Shown here in pieces: positions 18,612 through 27,607 of a stretch of DNA of 64,000 bases. The notes under the pieces were generated by a model. It made no database searches and was not told where the DNA came from. It saw nothing but the letters and a program-made list of their open reading frames with translations. The stretch's first letter is position 1. Every line of letters starts with the position of its first letter. Origin of the DNA: Bacteroidota bacterium (GTDB lineage Bacteria; Bacteroidota; Ignavibacteria; SZUA-365); the NCBI GenBank assembly GCA_023432805.1, contig JAEYUG010000057.1, positions 1 through 64,000 of the forward strand. The letters run 5' to 3'. The position numbers and the translations under genes are program-made.

Positions 18612-18713
18612 GTGGACGTCCTCGTCCACTCTTGACGAATGCTCAGTATGTGCAGGGTGGACGAAGACGTCCACCGACCTGTCTTGGTGGACGAAGACGT
18701 CCACCGACCTGTC
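18612..18713. repeat. Palindromic repeats GTGGAC-N6-GTCCAC
   Basis: Three copies of GTGGAC-N6-GTCCAC (at 18,612, 18,657 and 18,687). The last two belong to a 30-bp tandem unit that also contains CGACCTGTC. They lie between convergent genes, like the 15.9-kb repeat, and share its design (a 6-7-bp arm, a 6-base GA/CT-rich centre) but not its sequence. Confidence 0.9.
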
Positions 18714-18740
18714 AAGATGTCCAGCGACCTTTCGGGTCTG

Positions 18741-21065
18741 TCAGTTGTCGACGCGCAGGGAGGCGAATTTGAGCACGAGGGTTTTGCGTCCCACGCTCTG
18801 AAAGAGCACCACCACGCGGGTCATGTCGCCCGAGCCCTGCAGTTCGAGCACGCGTCCGCGGCCGAAAGTCGCATGCACGACGTTCGAGCCGGCGTGCAGT
18901 CCCTCCTCCAACTGCGAATACGACTCGGCTCCCATCTGGCTGTACTCCGAATGCGTCTGCTGCGCGCGCGCAGTTCCCTTCGTCGTGCCGCGCGCCCCCG
19001 CTCCGCTTCCATACCCGCGTGACGTCGACGATTTCGAAGACGACGACTTCCCCGCGCCGGTGCGCGCACCCGACGATCCGTTTCCACTGTAGCCCGCGCC
19101 GCCGCCGCTTCCCCACGCGGATGCGGTGTGCGCCGTCCTGCGCCGTCCGCTCTCGCGCTGCACGACATCCGCATCGATCTCATCGAGAAAGCGCGAGGGC
19201 ATCTGCGGGGCGCGCTCGCCCCAGACCATGCGCGAGCGGGCGTGGGTCATGTAGAGCTTCTGCATGGCGCGCGTCATGCCGACGTAGCAGAGGCGGCGCT
19301 CCTCCTCGACCTGGTCGCGGTCGATGGAGAGGGACGATGGGAAGAGGTTCTCCTCCATGCCGACGAGAAAGACCACGGGAAACTCGAGTCCCTTTGCCGC
19401 ATGCAGGGTCATGAGCGTGACCGCGTTGCGCTCGCCGGTGAGCGCGTCGACGTCGGCGACGAGCGAGGCTTCCGCAAGAAAGGCCTCGAGCGTGGGCGCG
19501 CCGTCGACCGGCTGGAAGTCGGCGAGCGCCGAGAGCAGTTCCTTGATGTTGTCGAGACGCTGGCGCGCCTCCATCGTGCCCTCGTTCTTGAACTCGGCCA
19601 CGATGCCCAGCTCGTCGACGAGCGAGCCGGCGAGTTCGCCGGCGGACATCTCCGTGCGGAGGTTCGCGTACTTGCGCACGAGCGTCACGAAATCGGTGAT
19701 GCGCCGCACCGCGCCCGCGTTGAGCGCGTCGATGGTCTGCGCGCGTTCGCACATCGCGAAGAGGGGCACGCCCATGGAGGCGGCCGCGTCGCGCAGGCGC
19801 GCGATGGTCGTGGCACCGATGCCGCGCTGGGGATAGTTGATCACGCGCACCACGGCCTCGTCGTCGCTCGGGTTCACGAGCAGACGCAGGTACGCGAGCA
19901 CGTCCTTGATCTCCTTGCGGCGGTAGAACGCCACCCCGCCGACGATCGTGTAGGGAATTCCCGACCGGCGGAACGCATCCTCCATCGCACGCGACTGGGC
20001 GTTGGTGCGGTACAGCACGGCGAAATCCTTCAGCTGCAGCTTCTTGCGGCGGCCTTCCTCCTGCATGAGGTAGACGATCTTCTGCGCCTCCTCCATCTCG
20101 TCGTTGAGCTCGAGTATCGTGATCGGGTCGCCCTCGTGATTCTCGGTCCACAACGTCTTCTGAATCTGCTTCGGGTTGTGCTTGATCAGCGAGTCGGCCC
20201 CGCGCAGAATCATGCCCGTGCTGCGGTAGTTCTGCTCGAGCCGGAAGACGCGCACGTGGTCGAAGGTGCGCTCGAATTCGAGGATGTTGCGGATGTCTGC
20301 GCCGCGGAAGGCGTAGATGCTCTGGGCGTCGTCTCCGACGACGCAGATGTTCTGATGGGAAGCCGCCAGGCGCCGCACGATCTGGTACTGCGCCAGGTTC
20401 GTATCCTGATACTCGTCGATCAAAATGAAGCGGAAGAGCTTCTGGTAGTGCTCGAGCACCTCGGGGTGCGCGTCGAAGAGCTTGATGGGGTGCAGAATCA
20501 GGTCGTCGAAATCCATCGCGTTCGCCGCGTGCAGTCGCTTCTGGTATTCGCCGTACACCTGCGCCACGCGGCGCTCGAAGATCTCGACCGCCTCGCGCGT
20601 GACCTCGTCGACGCTCTTCATGCGGTTCTTCGCACCGCTGATGGCATGGCGCACCGCGGCGGGCGCCACCTGCTGCGTGTTGATGTTCATGTCGTGCATG
20701 ATCGCCTTGACGAGGTTCTGCGAATCGTCGGTGTCATACACGGTGAAGCTCTTCTGAAACCCCAGATGCTCGGCGTCGCGGCGCAGCAGGCGCGCGAAGG
20801 TCGAGTGGAAGGTGCCCATCCACAGCCGGCGGCTCTCGTCGCCCACCACCTGCTCGATGCGCTCGCGCATCTCGCGCGCTGCCTTGTTGGTGAAGGTCAG
20901 CGAGAGGATGTTGTGCGCGGGCACGCCGCATTGCAACAGGTATGCGATGCGGTAGGTCAGCACGCGTGTCTTGCCGCTGCCGGCGCCGGCGACGATCATC
21001 ACGGGACCGTCGATCGTGCGGACGGCCTCGCGTTGTACAGGATTCAGATCGGAGAGAAAGGCCAT
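18741..21065 (-). CDS. pcrA: ATP-dependent DNA helicase PcrA/UvrD
   Basis: A 774-residue superfamily 1A helicase for DNA repair and removal of replication or recombination roadblocks. It starts with the Q-motif region LNPVQREAV and Walker A GAGSGKT (Lys32), then has LIDEYQDTN (Walker B), GDDAQSIYAFRGA, QNYRS and VTLMTLHAAKGLEF. The C-terminus has a Ser/Gly-rich linker (about 655-710) and a PcrA-type Tudor-like end (VVHATFGRGRVLEL) used for RNA polymerase contact in homologues. Length is normal for PcrA. It is 7 bases upstream of lysS in reverse orientation order (lysS first, then pcrA), so probably co-transcribed. Confidence 0.96.
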   Translation of the reverse strand: MAFLSDLNPVQREAVRTIDGPVMIVAGAGSGKTRVLTYRIAYLLQCGVPAHNILSLTFTNKAAREMRERIEQVVGDESRRLWMGTFHSTFARLLRRDAEHLGFQKSFTVYDTDDSQNLVKAIMHDMNINTQQVAPAAVRHAISGAKNRMKSVDEVTREAVEIFERRVAQVYGEYQKRLHAANAMDFDDLILHPIKLFDAHPEVLEHYQKLFRFILIDEYQDTNLAQYQIVRRLAASHQNICVVGDDAQSIYAFRGADIRNILEFERTFDHVRVFRLEQNYRSTGMILRGADSLIKHNPKQIQKTLWTENHEGDPITILELNDEMEEAQKIVYLMQEEGRRKKLQLKDFAVLYRTNAQSRAMEDAFRRSGIPYTIVGGVAFYRRKEIKDVLAYLRLLVNPSDDEAVVRVINYPQRGIGATTIARLRDAAASMGVPLFAMCERAQTIDALNAGAVRRITDFVTLVRKYANLRTEMSAGELAGSLVDELGIVAEFKNEGTMEARQRLDNIKELLSALADFQPVDGAPTLEAFLAEASLVADVDALTGERNAVTLMTLHAAKGLEFPVVFLVGMEENLFPSSLSIDRDQVEEERRLCYVGMTRAMQKLYMTHARSRMVWGERAPQMPSRFLDEIDADVVQRESGRRRTAHTASAWGSGGGAGYSGNGSSGARTGAGKSSSSKSSTSRGYGSGAGARGTTKGTARAQQTHSEYSQMGAESYSQLEEGLHAGSNVVHATFGRGRVLELQGSGDMTRVVVLFQSVGRKTLVLKFASLRVDN

Positions 21066-21072
21066 GCGGGCG

Positions 21073-22587
21073 TTACTTGCCGGGACGCATGGTCGGGAAG
21101 AGGATCACGTCGCGAATGGATTCCGCACCGGTGAGCAGCATGGTCAGTCGGTCGATGCCGATGCCGAGTCCCGCCGTCGGCGGCATGCCGTACTCGAGGG
21201 TCTCGATGTAGTCGTCGTCGACCTCCATGGCCTCGTCGTCGCCGCGGGCACGCAGCGCGGCCTGCTCGAGAAAGCGCTGCTTCTGGTCGATCGGATCGTT
21301 CAGTTCGCTGAACGCGTTGGCGATCTCCTGCCCGTTGACGTAGAGTTCGAAGCGCTCGACGAGTCCCGCCGCGCTGCGGTGCTTCTTGGCGAGCGGCGAC
21401 AGCTCGATCGGGTAGTCGATGATGAAGGTGGGCTGCACGAGGTGATGTTCGACGCGCTCGCTGAAGATCTCGTCGATGATCTTGCCGGGTCCCCACGCCG
21501 CGTCGAGCTCGACGCCGAGCCGCTTCGCGGCTGCGCGCAGCGAGGCTTCCTCGCCGGCCTCGAGGTGTTCGCCGGTGTATTCCGCGATCGCATCGAGCAT
21601 GCGCAGACGGCGGAAGGGTGCGCGCAGCACGATTTCCTTCCCCCCCACCATGCAGGTGTCGCCGTCGTTCACGGCGCGGTTCACGGTCTGGAGCATGTCT
21701 TCGACCAGCTCCATCATCCACGCATAATCCTTGTACGCCACGTAGAGTTCGAGCATGGTGAACTCGGGGTTGTGGCTGCGGTCCATGCCCTCGTTGCGGA
21801 AGTCCTTGGCGATTTCATAGACGCCGTCGAAGCCGCCGACGATGAGGCGCTTGAGGTAGAGTTCGTCGGCGATGCGCAGGTAGAGGGGGATGTCGAGGGC
21901 GTTGTGGTGCGTGATGAAGGGGCGTGCCGCCGCGCCGCCGTACTGGGGCTGCAGCACGGGGGTTTCGACCTCGAGGTAGCCGCGGTCGTCGAGGTAGGCG
22001 CGCACGGTGCGGATGAGCAGCGAGCGCTTGACGAACACGTCGCGCACCTCGGGATTGAGGATCAGGTCGAGGGGACGCTTGCGGTAGCGGAGCTCCTTGT
22101 CGGTGAACTGGTCGAAGACGACGCGGTTGCCCTCGTCGTCGACCTTCTCCTTGGGCGTGGGCAGGGGTCGCAGCGACTTGGCCAGCAGGGCAAGAATCGT
22201 GGCATGGATTGAAACTTCCCCGGTTCTGGTACGAAAAACAGTACCAGTGACTCCGACGATGTCGCCGATGTCGAGCAGGCGTATCATGTCGTATGTTTGC
22301 TCACCGAGATCATCACGCTTGAGGTAGATCTGGATCTTTCCGCTGTGATCCTGGATGTGGATGAACGTGGCCTTGCCCATGCGGCGGATGGCCATGATGC
22401 GTCCCGCCACCGTACTGGTGTGCGGCGGGTCGTCGTCGCGGAAGCGGGCGATTACCGCGGCCGCGGTGTCGTCGACCGGCCAGGCGTAGGCGTAGGGTTC
22501 GATGCCGTTCGCGACGAGGGTTTCGTACTCTTCGCGACGGCGGCGCATCTGATCGTTCAGATCCTCGGAAAGCGGCTGCATGTCCAT
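21073..22587 (-). CDS. lysS: Lysyl-tRNA synthetase, class II
   Basis: A 504-residue class II enzyme. It has the N-terminal OB-fold anticodon domain ([20 protein letters not shown]), motif 2 ([18 protein letters not shown]) and motif 3 ([12 protein letters not shown]). The ATG at 22,587 gives the usual short N-terminal helix ([15 protein letters not shown]); an upstream in-frame ATG at 22,626 is possible. It is divergent from the phosphatase gene with only 56 bases between, which must hold both promoters. Confidence 0.96.
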   Translation of the reverse strand: MDMQPLSEDLNDQMRRRREEYETLVANGIEPYAYAWPVDDTAAAVIARFRDDDPPHTSTVAGRIMAIRRMGKATFIHIQDHSGKIQIYLKRDDLGEQTYDMIRLLDIGDIVGVTGTVFRTRTGEVSIHATILALLAKSLRPLPTPKEKVDDEGNRVVFDQFTDKELRYRKRPLDLILNPEVRDVFVKRSLLIRTVRAYLDDRGYLEVETPVLQPQYGGAAARPFITHHNALDIPLYLRIADELYLKRLIVGGFDGVYEIAKDFRNEGMDRSHNPEFTMLELYVAYKDYAWMMELVEDMLQTVNRAVNDGDTCMVGGKEIVLRAPFRRLRMLDAIAEYTGEHLEAGEEASLRAAAKRLGVELDAAWGPGKIIDEIFSERVEHHLVQPTFIIDYPIELSPLAKKHRSAAGLVERFELYVNGQEIANAFSELNDPIDQKQRFLEQAALRARGDDEAMEVDDDYIETLEYGMPPTAGLGIGIDRLTMLLTGAESIRDVILFPTMRPGK

Positions 22588-22643
22588 GGAAACTCGGGGG
22601 GGAAGGTTCAAAGAAGCAAGACACAAAAACTACGAACGCCCGC

Positions 22644-23888
22644 GTGAAAATCCAATCCGACACCCCCCGCAACAGGCGGCAGATCATCCTGATCGTTGTG
22701 GTGGTCATCTTCGTGCTGAACCTCGTCGACGAGGTCGGCGATGCGGTACGGTCGGGTGACTGGGGTCCCGTCGCCGGCCAGATGCTGCTGCTCGGGCTCG
22801 TGGGGTGGATCGGCTGGCAGAGTCGCGATGCCATTCAGCGCACGCGCGAGGAGTACCGCCGCCGCTTCGAAGAGAATCAGGACAATGTGAGCATGCGCGA
22901 CGCCGCCATGTTCTCGCTGGCATGGACGCGAGAGATTTATCGCAGCATTCCCCCCGATCGCAAGCGTCTGGTCAAGCAGGCCTACCTGCTGATCGGTCTC
23001 GGCCTGCTCGTGGTGCTCGTGCAGCTCGGGGCGGGATCGCTCCTGACCGTGCTCATCATCGCCGCACTCGTGCTGGCGGGCGTGAACCTGCTCGTCTGGG
23101 TCTTCGCCACCGAACGCGGCGAGAAGGATCGGCTGCGCATCCAGCTCGAGACCGCGCGGGAGATGCAGATGAGCCTGATGCCCGTGCAGGATCCCCTCAT
23201 CGACGGACTCGATGTCTCGGGACTCTGCGTGCCGGCGCTGAACGTCGGCGGCGATCATTTCGACTACGCCTGGTTCAACGGCGACCGCCGCCGCTTCGGC
23301 GTGGCCGTGGTCGACGTGGCCGGCAAGGGCATGGATGCCGCACTGACGGCCGTGTTCACCAGCGGCGCCTTCGTCAGCGCCTCGCGACACGAGACAGACC
23401 TCGGCGCGATCATGGCCACGCTCAACGCCGCAATCCGTTCGCGCAACAACCGCACGCGCTTCGTCTCGTTTCTGCTCGCGGCCGTAGACCGCGAGCGCGG
23501 CGAGCTGGCCTTCGTGAACGCCGGCCAGTCGAAGCCCCTGCTCGTGCGCGACGGCCGGGTGACCGTGCTCGAGAGCGAGGGTCCGCACTTCCCCCTCGGA
23601 CTCGTGGAGGATGTGGCGTGGATCACCTCGCGCGTGCCGCTCGCACAGGGCGACGTGATCGTGCTGCACACCGACGGTCTGTCGGAAGCCATGAATGCCG
23701 CACGCGAGATGTACGGCGAAGAGCGCGTGCGCACGCTGCTGCGCGACTGTGCGTCGCTCGACGCCTGCGACATCGTGGCCACCCTGCGCGCTGGAGTGGC
23801 CGAGTTTGCCGGTGCCGCCGAGCGTCACGACGACCTGACCGTGGTCGCGGTGAAGGTCTCGACTGTTGCCGCACCGTCGGACATATGA
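22644..23888 (+). CDS. Membrane PP2C-type phosphatase (RsbU/SpoIIE family)
   Basis: A 414-residue protein. There are hydrophobic helices at about residues 13-28 and 113-152, a short coiled linker (LRIQLETAREMQMSLMP), then a SpoIIE/RsbU phosphatase domain (NVGGDHFDYAW, VVDVAGKGMDAALTA, LHTDGLSEAMNAA, ERHDDLTVVAVKV) with the metal-binding aspartates in place. Such enzymes dephosphorylate anti-sigma-factor antagonists in partner-switching pathways. No anti-sigma or antagonist gene is adjacent. Confidence 0.9.
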   Translation: MKIQSDTPRNRRQIILIVVVVIFVLNLVDEVGDAVRSGDWGPVAGQMLLLGLVGWIGWQSRDAIQRTREEYRRRFEENQDNVSMRDAAMFSLAWTREIYRSIPPDRKRLVKQAYLLIGLGLLVVLVQLGAGSLLTVLIIAALVLAGVNLLVWVFATERGEKDRLRIQLETAREMQMSLMPVQDPLIDGLDVSGLCVPALNVGGDHFDYAWFNGDRRRFGVAVVDVAGKGMDAALTAVFTSGAFVSASRHETDLGAIMATLNAAIRSRNNRTRFVSFLLAAVDRERGELAFVNAGQSKPLLVRDGRVTVLESEGPHFPLGLVEDVAWITSRVPLAQGDVIVLHTDGLSEAMNAAREMYGEERVRTLLRDCASLDACDIVATLRAGVAEFAGAAERHDDLTVVAVKVSTVAAPSDI

Positions 23889-24027
23889 CGTCGGCGACGG
23901 CGATTGCAGGCGCACGTCCCACCGTCGCACTTGCGGGTGACGCGCCGGGAGTCTAGATTCGCGCGTACCCGTGCGTGTCCTCATCCCCTCCGGCGCGGGA
24001 CTTCCGACCACTCTGTGACCGTGCCCC

Positions 24028-24285
24028 ATGGACGAATCCCCCGCCTACAAGGAGGAGTTCGAAAAGACCCTCCGTTCGTTTCGCCGCACGAAACTGCTCT
24101 TCATCATCACCATCTCGATCATCATCGGATTCGTGATCGTGATGCTGCTCTGGATCGCGCTGTCGAGTCCCGTCGAAGAGCCCTTCGCCCTGTGGACCAG
24201 CGCCGCGCCCACGATTCATGCGGGCCACACGATTCAAGCTGGCCACTTGATTCCAATCGACACGCGCATTACATTTACAGTCTGA
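24028..24285 (+). CDS. Hypothetical single-span membrane protein
   Basis: An 85-residue protein with a charged N-terminus (ESPAYKEEFEKTLRSFRRTK), one transmembrane helix at about residues 24-46 and a short tail. It ends 8 bases before the tRNA gene. No family recognised. The 139 bases before it hold no gene I can support. Confidence 0.55.
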   Translation: MDESPAYKEEFEKTLRSFRRTKLLFIITISIIIGFVIVMLLWIALSSPVEEPFALWTSAAPTIHAGHTIQAGHLIPIDTRITFTV

Positions 24286-24293
24286 ACTTCTGT

Positions 24294-24367
24294 GCGCCCG
24301 TAGCTTAATTGGATAGAGCATCTGACTACGGATCAGAAGGTTCGGGGTTCGAGTCCCTGCGGGCGCG
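24294..24367 (+). tRNA. tRNA-Arg (anticodon ACG)
   Basis: A complete cloverleaf. The acceptor arm GCGCCCG pairs with CGGGCGC, the D arm is present, the anticodon stem TCTGA/TCAGA has loop CTACGGA (anticodon ACG), and the T loop is GGTTCGAGTCC-like. CCA is not encoded. A 74-base gene with an integrase 105 bases downstream and pointing towards it, so it is the likely prophage insertion target. Confidence 0.95.
24335..24367. other. Probable prophage attachment site (attL) in the tRNA 3' half
   Basis: Tyrosine integrases of this type commonly recombine at the anticodon/T-arm part of a tRNA gene, leaving the tRNA intact at one end. The integrase lies just outside this tRNA. The core cannot be delimited because the matching attR would be beyond the right edge of the window. 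Confidence 0.45.
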
Positions 24368-24379
24368 CAAAATCAAGCG

Positions 24380-24418
24380 AAAATGGCCATGTGTGAGTAA
24401 TCACGGATGGCCATTTTT
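24380..24418. terminator. Bidirectional terminator between tRNA-Arg and integrase
   Basis: An 11-bp perfect stem (AAAATGGCCAT with ATGGCCATTTT) with a small inner GTGA/TCAC stem and T runs on both strands. It would stop transcription from the tRNA and from the opposing integrase gene. Confidence 0.88.
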
Positions 24419-24472
24419 GCGTTTCTTGTGGCAAACGGGGACTACGAGCGGGGACTACAGCCTATTTGGGGA

Positions 24473-25570
24473 CTACGGGATGTTCAGGGCGGTTCGCGCC
24501 AGATCGAGGGCGCGGGACGGTTCGACGTGCGCATAGATCATGGTGGTCGAAATATCTGCATGTCCGAGGATGGCCTTGAGAACATGCAGGGAGACACCGG
24601 ACATGGCGAGGTGGGTGGCGAAGGAGTGTCTTAGCCCGTGCAGGGTGATGGGCGGGAAAGTCGGATCGGCGGCGATGAAGTCCGGGACGTACTGCTTCCA
24701 TGCGCGGGTGATCGCGGAGTCGTCGGCGGGCACGGGAGTGCCGCTCACGACGTAGAGGTCGGAGGCGGTACGAGGGCGTTTCTGGCCCGTGAGGATGGAC
24801 GCAAGGCTCGGGGAGAGTGGGATGAGCCGTCCGTGGCCGCTCTTGGTCTGGAAGGAGTCATCGGACTCGATGCGGATGACCTTGTCCGCCGGGTCGATCT
24901 GTCGCCATCGGAGATGCGCGATCTCGGCGCGACGGAGGCCGGCGTACATGGCAAGGGAGAATGCGACCTGGTGACGTCGGGAGCGCACGAGAGGCAGCAC
25001 GACGGTGCGGAACTGGTCCATGGTGATGAAGGGGTCGAAGGTCGGACGAATGACCTTGGCGAGCTTGACGCCCTTCATCGGATGAGTGGCGAGGTCGCCG
25101 TGCATGACTGCCTGTGACAGAGCGGCCTTGAGGGACCGGAGCGCGACATTGACCGTCGTGGGCGAGTAGGAGGCGGCGAGGTGCGCTTTCCACTCCTCGA
25201 TGTGCGCGGGGGCGAGTTCATCCAGGGGGAGATCCTGCCAGAAGTCTCCCGCCCGGGTGAGCCATGCCTCATAGGAGATGAAGGTCTTGGGTCTGACGCT
25301 CGAACGAATCCGGGTGAGGTAGGTGCCGAGGAAGCCGCGGGCGGTCAGGGTCGGGGATTCGGCCTCGGGTGTGGACTGTTCGGGAGATTCCGCACGCTCC
25401 GAACGCAGGAATTCCTGGAAGGCACGGGTCGCCCGTGTCTTGTTGCGGTCACCCTTGATGCCGAGAAAGACGGTTCTGTCGCGCACGACGCCGTCCGTCC
25501 GGGTACGGTGAACGGCGTACCAGTAGATCTCGCCGCGAATGGATTTGCGCTTGAGCTGCCACGTACTCAT
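24473..25570 (-). CDS. int: Tyrosine recombinase (phage integrase)
   Basis: A 365-residue integrase. It has an N-terminal arm/core-binding region (about 1-190, including a SAM-like helical domain LTRIRSSVRPKTFISYEAWL) and a catalytic domain with Arg in YAGLRRAEIAHLRW, HGLRHSFATHLAMSG and the nucleophile Tyr in HADISTTMIYAHV. The ATG at 25,570 is chosen because the protein begins with a typical arm-binding start (STWQLKRKSIRGEIYW); the frame is open 204 bases upstream through AT-rich non-coding sequence. It would integrate and excise the prophage at tRNA-Arg. Confidence 0.95.
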   Translation of the reverse strand: MSTWQLKRKSIRGEIYWYAVHRTRTDGVVRDRTVFLGIKGDRNKTRATRAFQEFLRSERAESPEQSTPEAESPTLTARGFLGTYLTRIRSSVRPKTFISYEAWLTRAGDFWQDLPLDELAPAHIEEWKAHLAASYSPTTVNVALRSLKAALSQAVMHGDLATHPMKGVKLAKVIRPTFDPFITMDQFRTVVLPLVRSRRHQVAFSLAMYAGLRRAEIAHLRWRQIDPADKVIRIESDDSFQTKSGHGRLIPLSPSLASILTGQKRPRTASDLYVVSGTPVPADDSAITRAWKQYVPDFIAADPTFPPITLHGLRHSFATHLAMSGVSLHVLKAILGHADISTTMIYAHVEPSRALDLARTALNIP

Positions 25571-25610
25571 GCGTGTTGTCCCTGAACGGTGTGGGATGGG
25601 GATGAAAGGC

Positions 25611-25636
25611 GTGAGGTCGGGCTGAACAGACCTCAC
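25611..25636. repeat. Inverted repeat GTGAGGTC-N10-GACCTCAC
   Basis: Perfect 8-bp arms with a 10-base spacer, about 41 bases upstream of the integrase start. It could be an operator, an integrase or excisionase arm site, or a hairpin in the int leader. Confidence 0.8.
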
Positions 25637-25656
25637 CTTAAAAGCCAAAGAAAGCA

Positions 25657-25673
25657 ACTGATCTGTGATCAGT
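25657..25673. repeat. Perfect hairpin ACTGATC-TGT-GATCAGT
   Basis: A 7-bp perfect stem with a 3-base loop in AT-rich DNA, some 87 bases upstream of int and 387 before the first early gene. It is a compact operator-like or hairpin-promoter-like element. Confidence 0.8.
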
Positions 25674-26059
25674 CGCAGCATCCAGAGGACGCGACCATCT
25701 TTCGCCCCGAGAGGGGCGGGATCATAAAGCATTGAAGCTACTTGATGCCCGGATACGAAGCAAATTTCGACCAAAATGGCTTATGGATAAATCCCTGTTT
25801 TTACTGAACATAGACCATGAGTTTTTTTCTTCAAATCATGTAATTTTAGTTTGAAATATCCGAAGGGCCGATAGAAGACGGTCAGGGACTTCAAGTAAGA
25901 AAATCAATGGGTTACGGACTTTTCCTCGAGATGGGGGGGTGTGTTGTGGGGCGGGGGTGGGCGTAGGCCACGTTGGTTGGTGCACGTTTCGGGGGGAGGT
26001 TGTCGCAAGGCGCACCATCGCCACTCGATCACTCACATACACCCACATTGGAGGTACCA

Positions 26060-26494
26060 ATGACCGAATCACGAGCCGCTCTGGAAGTCACGACGCGGTT
26101 GATGTACATGAACGTCTACGACGTGAATGGGACGATCAAGGTTGGATGGGGACTGCACGGAGACCGCCAGACGTCCGAACTCGTCATGCTGCAGCATCTC
26201 GACACGCTGCGTGCGGCCGGATACAAGAACCTGTCCGGTGCGATCGTCCCGGTCCGGATGCGGGCCGAGATCACCGACGTGCAGCCGATTCAGGCGTTTC
26301 GTCTCGACGGACGCGGTCTGGTCCGCACAAAGCTCGATGAGAGCATGTTCGCGCACACCACCGCACCCACCGCGACCGAACCCGAACACCCGACCGACCC
26401 GACCACCCCACCCTTCGATCCCGACCACACGCCCACCGCCGCGACGGTGGAGGCGATGGCGGCTGCCCACGCGCATGTCCCCTCGTTCGACTGA
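26060..26494 (+). CDS. Early phage protein of unknown function (144 aa)
   Basis: The first rightward prophage gene, with a strong GGAGG six bases before the ATG. The first 95 residues look like a compact alpha/beta domain. The last 45 are Pro/Thr/His-rich and probably disordered (TEPEHPTDPTTPP). I recognise no family. Its position suggests immediate-early expression and perhaps host takeover. Confidence 0.7.
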   Translation: MTESRAALEVTTRLMYMNVYDVNGTIKVGWGLHGDRQTSELVMLQHLDTLRAAGYKNLSGAIVPVRMRAEITDVQPIQAFRLDGRGLVRTKLDESMFAHTTAPTATEPEHPTDPTTPPFDPDHTPTAATVEAMAAAHAHVPSFD

Positions 26495-26501
26495 GGTGGC
26501 C

Positions 26502-26783
26502 ATGAACACAGTGACGTTCGAAAAACGCACCACGCCCGTCCCGATCCGCATCGGTGACATCATGCTCTTCGGGCAGTCCCAGCAACCCGTGATTCTCGCG
26601 GAGATGCGACCGAACGAGATCGGGTTCGTTCGGCTGCGGGACGGTGCCCAGGTTTTCGATGCAATGCCCGTCCAGACGCTTTCGAGCAGCTACGATTTCC
26701 GGAATGCCCTGGCGCTCCATCTGGGCGATTCCACCTGGGAGCATGTCGGTCCCTGCGTGATCGCTGTAGGGAGGCCGCAGTGA
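26502..26783 (+). CDS. Early phage protein of unknown function (93 aa)
   Basis: A small beta-rich protein (PVPIRIGDIMLFGQSQQPVI, EIGFVRLRDGAQVFD) seven bases after the previous gene. It overlaps the next gene by four bases (GTGA). No family recognised; the strand pattern could be a small barrel. Confidence 0.65.
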   Translation: MNTVTFEKRTTPVPIRIGDIMLFGQSQQPVILAEMRPNEIGFVRLRDGAQVFDAMPVQTLSSSYDFRNALALHLGDSTWEHVGPCVIAVGRPQ

Positions 26784-27061
26784 CCATCACCATCGAATCC
26801 CTCGATCCGGTGCCGACCAATCATCGCGTCGTGTCGGTCACGGCGAGTGCCAGGCGGATCACCAAGCAGTTCCGTCCCCGTCGCACGCGGCGGCTCATGG
26901 AGCGCGATGTCCTCGTGTGGCTGCATGAGACGTACGGCCGCAAGCAGGCGCACCTGCGCGCACCTCTCGTCATCACGGTCCAAGCCACGCTCGTCACTCC
27001 CACGCTCAAGGAAACGACCCACGAGATGAGCCGGATCACGGTGAGCACGAAAGAGGTGTGA
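26780..27061 (+). CDS. Early phage protein of unknown function (93 aa)
   Basis: Starts with GTG after a good GGGAGG site and overlaps the previous stop. It is basic in the middle (RRITKQFRPRRTRRLMERD) with flanking strands, so nucleic-acid contact is possible. No family recognised. Confidence 0.6.
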   Translation: MTITIESLDPVPTNHRVVSVTASARRITKQFRPRRTRRLMERDVLVWLHETYGRKQAHLRAPLVITVQATLVTPTLKETTHEMSRITVSTKEV

Positions 27062-27063
27062 CG

Positions 27064-27351
27064 ATGCACAGATCCTACTTCACCGCCAGGGTCTTCAACT
27101 TCTTCGGAACCGAGACCGACATCATCGCCTCGGAGTCCACCGGCGGCATCGGGGTGAAGATCCAGACTCCGCACGGTGAGATCACGCTCGACGTGTATCA
27201 CTCGGAGGTGACCAAGACCGACGTGGCCGAGGTGTGCATTGCCCCAAAGAACGCCCCCGCACGTCGCACGACCCATTCACTGACCATTCCACAGGCCGGC
27301 AGCGCACCGTCCCTTGACAAGCTCAAGGCACGTGCCTCGGCCGCATTCTGA
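27064..27351 (+). CDS. Early phage protein of unknown function (95 aa)
   Basis: A small protein with a strand-rich core (GVKIQTPHGEITLDVYHS) and an Ala-rich end. The ATG at 27,064 is preferred because AAGAGG precedes it at a normal distance; a GTG two codons earlier overlaps the preceding stop. No family recognised. Confidence 0.6.
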   Translation: MHRSYFTARVFNFFGTETDIIASESTGGIGVKIQTPHGEITLDVYHSEVTKTDVAEVCIAPKNAPARRTTHSLTIPQAGSAPSLDKLKARASAAF

Positions 27352-27358
27352 GGAAAGC

Positions 27359-27607
27359 ATGATCCACAAGAAAATGCTCGACGCTGCCTCACGCTGTGAG
27401 GAAGGCAACGGCTCCATGCTGGCCTCCGTGTACCTGTCCAGACTCGCACCGAGCAACATCACGGTCAGCGTGGTGCACAACGATCGGAGCTATTACCGGG
27501 TCCTGCGCAGGAGCGGATCGATCGACGCTGCAATCGCGGAGATCTGTGACGAGATCCTGGAGAGAACCGATGAACTCGATCCCGTGACCATGCTGGGGGC
27601 GGCCTGA
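27359..27607 (+). CDS. Early phage protein of unknown function (82 aa)
   Basis: A small alpha/beta protein (SVYLSRLAPSNITVSVVHND, then an acidic helix IAEICDEILERTDEL). It has AGGAAAG before the ATG and a TGATG junction with the next gene. No family recognised. Confidence 0.6.
   Translation: MIHKKMLDAASRCEEGNGSMLASVYLSRLAPSNITVSVVHNDRSYYRVLRRSGSIDAAIAEICDEILERTDELDPVTMLGAA

Larger units (their letters stand above)
25571..26059. promoter_or_regulatory. Prophage control region between integrase and early genes
   Basis: These 489 bases lie between divergent genes and are AT-rich at 25,640-25,920. They hold three inverted repeats: 8-bp arms at 25,611-25,636, 7-bp arms with a 3-base loop at 25,657-25,673, and TTCAAA/TTTGAA at 25,830-25,855. 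A G-rich stretch (25,930-25,970) precedes the first early gene, whose Shine-Dalgarno GGAGG is at 26,050. No repressor-like gene is encoded. Promoters are likely but not assigned. Confidence 0.6.
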
